From Peronospora farinosa (taxonomy: Eukaryota > Oomycota > Peronosporomycetes > Peronosporales > Peronosporaceae), in assembly GCA_947646735.1 (NCBI GenBank), contig CANTFK010000663.1:62001-126000 (forward strand): DNA of 64,000 nucleotides, written 5' to 3'. The notes beneath the pieces were generated by a model. It did not search any database and had not been told where the DNA came from. It was given only the letters and a program-made list of their open reading frames with translations. Position numbers and translations under genes: made by a program. Within the stretch, counting starts at the first letter, position 1; every line of letters starts with the position of its first letter. This document shows positions 56,989 to 64,000 of this stretch, piece by piece.

Positions 56989-58491
56989 ATGCCACCAAAA
57001 CGTGATGAGGCTGATGGGGTGCCTGCAAAGACTTCCATGCAGACTCGCACAAAGCGTACGCGTCGCGATAACTCGCAGCCATCGTTAAGTGTCTGTGACA
57101 ACGCCGACATCTAATGTCAGCTTGCCAGAAGAGAACACTGGTCCATCCCACGATGGTGCGGATGAGAACTTGTCTCTCATTGTTGACTACAATGAGAGCA
57201 CGCGATTGCCATCACCTCAAAGTGGTGACGAGCACAGTGCTCTGATGGTACATTTGTCCCCATCCTTTGAGGTACTTAATCTTCAGGAAGCTTTCATGCT
57301 TCCTGACAGCGAGGGCCATGCCTCGTCGTCTGCGCCAACGAGCGCAGCGATCACAAATGAACGCGCTGCTTCGAACGAAACAGCCGCGACTCAACAGCAG
57401 GTTGGGGATTCGAAATTGTCCGCCTCTGTTAACCCTACGTCTGCAGTCTTGTCAATCCATAACGGAGAGTCAGACTCGGGCGAGGGTGAGCAAAAATCCT
57501 ATTCGACTTCACGGTCGACCTCACTAGCACGCCGTCGCAAGGGCGGCTACGCGAGTGATGGCTTGCCACCAATGTCACCACCATCCAAGTGGTCACGCTC
57601 GAGTGGTACTAGTGCGACGCTCCTAAAGAGCGTGCCACTATTGACGATAAAAACTATTCAACGTCTTTCCATCATAGAAAAAGCAGGGCAAAGCACTAGG
57701 TCGTGCTTTTACTATCCCCGTTGTGTTGCGTTCTAACGATACAACCGACGAATACGAAGCAGAGTTCCTGCGCCGTGTTAAAATGCATGTAGATGCAGTA
57801 AACTAGCGGTCGCAGCAAATCAGCTTCACAATGGCGCGTGCGAGGGAAATATTGGGTGGTAACGTACCCCCAGCTCCTCCTCGTCACGCTGCCCCTGCTA
57901 GTCCATCAAGACTTAGCAAAGCGAGTGCAGCTGGTGCTTCTGCTCGTAAGAAGACATTAGCCCAGGCACGTCGATACGCAACGCGTCGATCGGTTCCCAA
58001 GAGTCGAAACTCTTCGGGTTTCCTTTCTATAGGACAAGGATTTGAAGCTTTTGCTTCACAAACCGGTGGGCCAACATCCTTCCAACAAGGAAGTGTGTGT
58101 TCTCACTCGCATCCATCAATACAGGTGGCGCCCTACAGGAGCGGCGATTACGCCCAACTTTTTGCGGCTTCTTTTCCTGTTGTCGTTCAGTTGCAGACGG
58201 AGATCGCTGCGCTGAAGAAGAGGTGTTTGATCTGTCGAGTCAAGTCTCACGACTGACTTCGGATTTACTTGCTTTGAATACGAGGGATCGTCGGGGTATG
58301 ACCGCCTGAAGCTCCGTTTGAACCTGCATGAGCGACTGGTGATGAGATACTCACGTCAAGCGCGGAGGCCTCCTCGTTCACCGAGTACTATCCCGAGCCT
58401 TCGCTCGTATACGGGAAGCCTTTCGGCTTCTTTCTTGTCTGATCGGGAACGACGCTCGACTCACAGTCGACGTCACCATCGGTCTCGTTAG
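56989..58491 (+). CDS. Conserved antisense ORF of the Gypsy family (element 2 copy, broken)
   Basis: Starts MPPKRDEADGVPAK at 56989, 55 bp inside the LTR, and ends HRRHHRSR-stop at 58489-58491, collinear with the antisense frame of element 1. Shared blocks: KRTRRDNSQPS, LSLIVDYNESTRLPSP, HNGESDSGEGE, GGYASDGLPPMSPP, TDEYEAEFLRRVKMHVDA, GQGFEAFASQTGG, YRSGDYAQLFAASFP, LQTEIAALKKR (coiled coil), LSSQVSRLTSDL, YDRLKLRLNLHERLVMR, then the SR-rich tail. Breaks here (near 57096, 57660, a stop near 57804, and near 58225) differ from those in element 1. The longest intact part is 57089-57736. Confidence 0.65.
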
Positions 58492-61400
58492 ACTGATGTG
58501 AATATGTGATCTCTTCCGGATCAACATACCGTTTCAGACGTTTCAGACGACCCACGTAAAATACGGGGTGCGTCTTCATATACGGTGGGAGAGTGAGCCT
58601 ATAATTTAGGTCTCCAACTTCTTCAACCACTGTAAAGGGCCCAATCAATCGGGGCAATAGCTTAGTGGTACCACCAGGTAGTACAGAGATTGCATGTTTA
58701 GGTAAGGTAGCAGTACTCAATAGCACTTTGTCCTCCTCACTAAAGTGTTCATTGTTTTTGCGACCATGCTGGTCTGCATATTGTTTTTGCTTGTCCTGTG
58801 CGCTTGCCATCGCGTCACGGGCTTTACGTGTGATGGCTAATCACTCATCCACAAAGCGCTGAGCTTCGTCACGCTTTTAGCATCCAGCTCGCCGATGACG
58901 CCTCCAAGAGGTCGTTCATGGGTCGACGCTGTTGATAACACCATAGTGTCATCGTCAAGAAGCACTGGCATTTCTTGCCGTGCCTCCTCTGTGACACCTA
59001 TAGGTGTCCTGACCACTACTAAACTAGCAGTGTCACTAGGGCAACCTTGGCCCTCTTAGGCATTCGCACCGAGCGAAGTGAGGGGCCCTTCCCCACTAAG
59101 ACTCGGGCTGCGTAAAAACGAGACTGGCGTTCGAGGATGACGCAGTCCGTTAATGTAAAACGGTGTTTCACCCGTACTGGCGTGAACAATGTTATTGATA
59201 GCGAACTCCACGAATGGCATTGCTTGCTCCATTCTTTGGGAGTTGCTACTGTACGCAACACATCTGCCACGACTCGATTGGCCCGTTCCGTTTGGCCATC
59301 GGTCTGGGGATGATCAGCGGTTGACATGTGGAGCTTGCTACCCAGCAATTTAAATACATGACGCCAAAACCCCGACGTAAATCGCGGATCCCGATCCGAT
59401 ACTATATATTCGGGCATTTCGTGTAGTTGGTACACATGATCCAGAAACAAGAGGGCAGCCTCTTTTCCTGAGATCTTGGTGCTACATGGTGCCAAATTCA
59501 CAATCTTGATCAGTCTGTCTACAAAGACGACGAGCCCCCTCCTGTCTTTATGGTTAGGGGGTAAGCCAAACATGAAGTCCAAACTGAACGACTTCCAACA
59601 TTCAGTTGGAATCGGCAGTGGCTTCAGTGTCGCACTACTAGAAGGTGCAGAGTTAATGCGCTGACACTTTTCGCAAGAGCGAATATAGTTGACCACCCAT
59701 GGGGCCACCAAATTCCTCTGACACTCGTAAGAATGTCTTTTCACGGCCGAGATACCCACTAAATAGCGCATAATCAGCTTGAGATCTGTGTCATGAGGGA
59801 CATTGATTCTCAAGGGATCCCAGGGTGACAGCTGATGCCATAGTAGACCATCACTGTGATTGGAGCGATCTAATTTCGCTTTCAGGCGTGAAGGAGTGGT
59901 AACCTTTCGTCCACCAAAATGATCCAACAGCAGGCGACAATTTTCGTCCTGACTGTAACACTCCTATATATCGGAGGCCTATGAGCTCGTCACATGGTTG
60001 GCCTTCATGGATGCCAATGTTGACGACTCAGCTTGTGGTTTCGCACGAGACACACTTTCTTGGTGTCTTGCCTCGAAGTCTGGTCTGCGCGATAACGCGT
60101 CAGCCAAGACATTCGACTTACCCGGCAGTCGAAGCCGAGGTTGCCTCGTGGGAGCGGAGCCTGGCCCAATAGGCAACGTCGGGAAGGCCTCGCCAGCTGG
60201 CCGAAGATGAACACGAAGCAGCGACAGCTGCTCTGCAGACGTTTCAATATAGCCTTCCCCAGTCGCCCGACTGTCAGCGTCGGCAATCCTGCTGGCCATG
60301 CTCTCTGCAAACGTCTGCAGAGCAACAGCCGCAGCGTCGTGTTCATCATCGACCAGCTGGCGAGGCAGAGAATAATATTTATCCATCTCGCCATTCTAGG
60401 CGAGAGGTGATGTGAATTGATAGCGGTCCGCAGTGATGCGTGATCCGTATAAACCACAAAAGTTTCGGTGCCCAAGAGGTGCACCCAAAACTTTACAAGG
60501 GCATACTTGATTGAAAGTAGCTCCTTTTCATACACAGGGTAATTCAGCTCTGCGGCTTTTAAAAAGTCGAGACTGATACGAATTGACACGGTCAATGCAG
60601 ATGTCATCCTTCTGCATGATACCGCTGCCGATTGCAAAATTGCTTGCATCGCAGACGACGATAAAGGGTTTATCCGCGTCTGACAATGCCAAAACCGGTG
60701 CCTCCACAAGAGATTGCTTTACTGAAGTGAACGCATCTACATGCTCCTTTGAACAAGTCCATTCTACATCCTTTTTCAAAGGGTCAGACAATGGCTTAGT
60801 CTACTCCGCATAATTCTTGCTGTAATTATGCAAGTAATTAGCGTGCCCAAGGAATTGGCGCAGATCCTTCACATTACGTGGGAATGGCCATTCCTTTACA
60901 GCCTTTACCTTTTCTGGGTCTGCTCGTACACCATGTGCATCTACTATGCAGCCCAATACAGGTCCCCTATTACGCACTTTTGCAAGTTAACGTATAATTG
61001 GGCGTCACCCAGATTCTGCAACACAGCGTCTAAATGACGTTTGTGCGACTCTATCGCGCTCAGACCGTCCTCCGCCCTACTATGCACGAACACGTCGTCA
61101 AAGTAATGGAGCGCGTAGGCACGGTGCTGATACATCACGTGAGCCACCACTCGGTTAAATGCATCACAAGCCACTTCCACAGCATACTGCTTCGGAAGCT
61201 TACTGCCATTTAGCTACATCAGTATCTCATATGAGACCTTGAAAGTAGCTATCCTTTAGGTTCAACGCGAAAAAGATAGTTGACTTCCCCATTGAGTACA
61301 ACAGGATATCTTTCCGCGGAAATGGACTTTGCGCCGGAATGGCGGCCGTGGTCAGCTTATTATAAGCATGAATCACGCGCCATCCACCTGTTGCTTTACG

Positions 61401-62222
61401 CACTCAGAAGGTAGAGCTGCAGTGAGGCGACTTGCTCTCACGTACATGTCCCGCCTTGGCTCGCTTGTCGAAGAACTCATCGATGTAATCGACTTGTTCC
61501 TTCGGCAGTGGCCATTGCCAGGTCACACAATACTTGGTGCCAGGCTCCAGGTCAATCTCGTGCCTGATGCCCCTATCGGCCGGTAGGCGTCTCGGCACTT
61601 CTGCTGGAAATACATCACGGTGTTTTCACAGAACATCATAGAACGGGCTGTACTTCAAGGCATCCCAGCCTTGAGCAGCGAACCGTTTCTTCTTGTCGGT
61701 CTCCGAGACGCTCTCGTCCATTGTTGATGAAGAGCAACAGTCCACCACGTTCTCTTCTGGAACTGGTGCGACTATCTCGTGGATCTTCCCTTCCTTTAAT
61801 TCGGACAGGAACAGATCCCACGTCATCTCTGAGAGATTTACTATCTCCTCGGCAGATGCCAAGACAAGTTGGAGCATCTCAACGGAGGATGCCTCCGGCA
61901 TTTTGTCTTCAACGGCCTCGAACAACTCGTTCGTAGGTCCGTCCTCTTGGACCGAGACTGATCCAAGGGTCACTCGTTTCGACGTGCCCTTGATCGTCTT
62001 AATACGTCTGGTGCTCGTTCTTCGAGTCACCACGACCTTTGACCTGGAAGAAGGTGTCGTTGCTATCTCAGCTAACGCACTCCTTCCAACCGCACCAGGC
62101 TCTTGGCTCTGTGTCGGTTCTTGGGGCGCTTGACTTCCTGTCAGCCCACCATTAACTGCCACAGGCTCTCGGCTCTGTGCAGGACCATTGGACGCATGAC
62201 TACCTGTCATCGTTCCATTCAC
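57913..62222 (-). pseudogene. Gypsy pol remains (element 2)
   Basis: Minus-strand pieces collinear with element 1: linker (62222-61626, nearly intact and highly similar), RT (61598-60944, with YFDDVFVHSR), RNase H (about 60790-60410), integrase (59927-59019, including CEKCQRIN, LDFMFGLPP and SDRDPRFTSGFW) and a chromodomain ending DALRIDVPGLMSSYEQKHQ, with a stop at 57913-57915. Interrupted by stops, e.g. one inside the chromodomain before KGNPKSFDSWEP. Confidence 0.8.
60126..60382. repeat. Foreign block with ~57-bp inverted repeat inside RNase H of element 2
   Basis: Between PGKSNVLADAL and MARW the sequence does not match element 1. It contains an imperfect inverted repeat, about 60187-60243 against 60308-60366 (roughly seven mismatches in 57). 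Both arms, each read on its own strand, encode a similar peptide (QLVDDEHDAAAVALQTF on minus; QLAEDEHEAATAALQTF on plus). Confidence 0.7.
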
Positions 62223-62339
62223 TACACCAGTCTCCGCGAGCTAGGTAGAAATTTGTGCCATCGGACTTTCTGTCAGGATACTTCCAGAACTGCAATAGTA
62301 ATAGCGGTCATAAATGGTTACTATCGATCGTAATCGCGA

Positions 62340-62510
62340 TCGTATCTCAGCCGATCCGATCGACATGGATACAAAATACGATCGGATCAACATGAGTATT
62401 CGATCGGATCGACATGAGTACAAATACGATCGAGCCAACATGGATACAAATACAATTGGATCGACATGGATACAAGTACGATCAGACCGACATGGGTAGA
62501 AATACGATCA
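62340..62510. repeat. ~26-bp minisatellite
   Basis: About six to seven imperfect units of the form GGATCGACATGGATACAAAT followed by ACGATC, rich in CGATCG dyads. It lies just past the truncated 5' end of Gypsy element 2. Confidence 0.85.
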
Positions 62511-62519
62511 AATTGACAT

Positions 62520-63399
62520 CGTAACCAAGAGTGATATCGTGGCTGCATTAGGGTAAGTCACACATATCGAGACCTGATTTTTTTGAAAGGACGACACGTT
62601 GCAATAGATCCTAGGCAACATACAGGCATAATTATAAGATTGGTTAACATTCAACAGAGCTTCATTTACTTCCAACTACGCACGCAGACTTCTCATCCGT
62701 GTGGGATATGTTGGCCTCAAACAAACAAGAGATTTTTCGACCCTACGGACAAATAATATCCTTGAATGTTTTGGACAAGGAACACAAGATGTATCACGAG
62801 CAAAGTTCGCCTGCGATTGAACGCAGTATTACGTAAAGGACAAGGTACAAGATTGTGAGACAGCTCAAGTGGTCAGAAGGTCAAGTGGGTCAAGTATTTA
62901 CATTTTAGGACAAGGCGATCTCAAGAGAGATCAGGGCGACCATTATATAGAGTACCTCAAGTAATCCTTGATCGCGTAAAGATTTCCGCGCGATCGAACC
63001 CCCAACCAATTCCAACCACGGTCAAGTTCAGCATAAACTCAAGTCCAAAGAGAAGAGTGCTACGCGCCCAACTGACGGGTTCACAAGGTGAAGAAGGAAT
63101 ATATTTACACGGAAACGGAATACCCCCTCCGGTAGTCGGTTGTCTGGACGCCAGTGTAGAATCGTGATCACATCAGAAATTTTGTGAACCCCGCTCCACC
63201 AGCGTTTGGAGCATCACCACCGCTTCCAGTGAAACTGCTTGGAGTACTAACCGCTGTGAGCAGAATATCGCTAGCTCGCATGAGCAATTAGTAATATTCA
63301 TCGGCTAAGTCGAGCGCACTGTACATGATACATTCAACCATATAGCTTTAAAGAACATCCTTTCTAGGATTCGGTGTCTATGCAGATATAGTTGCTGCA
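62520..63399. other. Unassigned, probably old LTR-type sequence
   Basis: No coding frame. Words such as AAGGACAAGG / GGACAAGGCGATCTCAAG and TATATAGAG resemble an LTR and leader, but I could not find matching ends. Confidence 0.3.
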
Positions 63400-63960
63400 T
63401 TGATCTTATTATAAGCATGAACAGTACGCCACTAACCGTTGGGTTTTTAGACACAAAAATTAGGTGTCAAGTGCGGAGATTTACTCTCACGCACCATAAC
63501 CGCCGCGTGTTTTGCACGGAAGAGCTCGTCGATGACGTCACACTGTTTTTTGGTGTGTCGGGATAAAGGCCCGTTACCGTCTTACACTAAAAGGGCGTTG
63601 AGGAAGCGCTCTTAATTACTCGTAAATGTGACTCTGTTTCATTTTTGTTTTAGTTTTAACTCGCAGTAAGTATGAATATGTTCCCTAGCTCATGGGAACC
63701 ACTCAAATATTGAAGTCAATTTATTATTGGCTAATTATTGGGTCTGGCACCCCAATAATAAACCAATAATAAAATGACGCGCAGTATCCGCTAATCGGAT
63801 ACTGCCTATGCCTACTTATGTAATTATGTATCGTTCCTATAACTACTTATGTAATAGGTTGCCCCATTACATTTGGCATAAGCCACTTCCGTGTTACGCA
63901 GTATTTGGTTCCAGGAACCAAGTCAATCTCATGACGTACACCCCTATCAGGAGGTGCAAC
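63400..63960 (-). pseudogene. Third Gypsy RT fragment, split by a solo LTR
   Basis: Minus strand: DRGVRHEIDLVPGTKYCVTR (about 63950-63890), a gap, then QCDVIDELF...VRESKSPHLTPNFCV-stop and HAYNK (about 63570-63405). It corresponds to element 1 at 13506-13725. Several stops. The interruption is the solo LTR. Confidence 0.75.
63554..63871. mobile_element. Solo LTR with 5-bp target duplication TTTGG
   Basis: 318 bp with TGTGTCGGG... at one end and ...CCCCATTACA at the other, flanked on both sides by TTTGG (63549-63553 and 63872-63876). Removing it and one TTTGG restores the RT reading around KWLMP-KKQCDVIDELF. Unrelated in sequence to the other LTRs here; its orientation is unclear. Confidence 0.8.
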
Positions 63961-64000
63961 AGACGGTGGATCATGGCACACCACGTCCTACAATTCCTTA

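Larger units (their letters stand above)
56303..62275 (-). mobile_element. Second Gypsy of the same family, minus strand, 5'-truncated (element 2)
   Basis: The 3' LTR (56303-56934) and PPT complement (56935-56942) are followed by the antisense gene, chromodomain, integrase, RNase H, RT and the linker region matching element 1 back to about its position 12800. Beyond 62275 homology stops: gag, protease and the 5' LTR are missing. Sense frames contain many stops. A 257-bp foreign block replaces part of RNase H. Confidence 0.88.

Noticed and set aside
57089..57736. Stand-alone host gene of 215 aa
   Set aside because: It is the antisense frame of Gypsy element 2, shown by the collinear copy in element 1.

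Overview
This is eukaryotic DNA, most likely from an oomycete (downy mildew / Phytophthora type). The genes are compact and mostly have few, short introns (about 60-110 nt, GTRNGT donors). Several genes have an oomycete-style initiator block (TCATTY...CAWTTT) just upstream. The gene content also fits: a folate-biopterin-type transporter, an RWP-RK factor, a TAZ-finger protein and a monofunctional aspartokinase, all among decayed Gypsy retrotransposons. The genus cannot be fixed from the sequence.

Region 1 (1-27156) is a very large inverted duplication. A left arm (1 to about 8900, running on beyond the window start) and a right arm (about 18235-27156) carry the same genes in mirror image: a polytopic membrane sulfatase, a SEL1L/HRD3-like ERAD protein, a short CFAP20-like ORF and a broken hAT transposon. 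The arms are about 99% identical at protein level but not identical. Between them lies an 8.1 kb chromodomain-type Gypsy element (10483-18599). Its 3' LTR is a mosaic: the first half resembles its own 5' LTR and the second half resembles the LTR that ends the left arm. The inverted duplication therefore seems to have formed through LTR sequence.

Region 2 (27157-55218) is the gene island: RAE1/GLE2 mRNA-export WD40 protein, a mitochondrial-looking Sel1-repeat protein, a histone-fold protein in five exons, aspartokinase, a PX-domain protein, glutathione reductase in four exons, an RWP-RK transcription factor, a two-TM alpha/beta-hydrolase-fold protein that has lost its catalytic serine, a TAZ zinc-finger protein, a decayed membrane-protein gene and a folate-biopterin/MFS transporter. 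It is interrupted at 30175-34245 by a non-coding composite repeat. The repeat is built from a recurring double dyad (GGGT-N4-ACCC followed by CCGTCG-TTC-CGACGG) and exists as two diverged head-to-tail copies, each with a short-tandem-repeat tail and a TTTTATTATATAGA end.

Region 3 (55219-64000) is transposon debris: a Copia gag remnant cut by the LTR of a second, minus-strand, 5'-truncated Gypsy of the same family, a minisatellite, and a third Gypsy RT fragment split by a solo LTR with a 5-bp target duplication.

The most unusual feature is shared by both Gypsy elements. A long antisense gene starts just inside the 3' LTR, runs against pol, and overlaps the chromodomain-coding end of pol on the opposite strand. 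It is recognisable from its first Met to its stop in both diverged copies, with a coiled-coil and an SR-rich basic tail.
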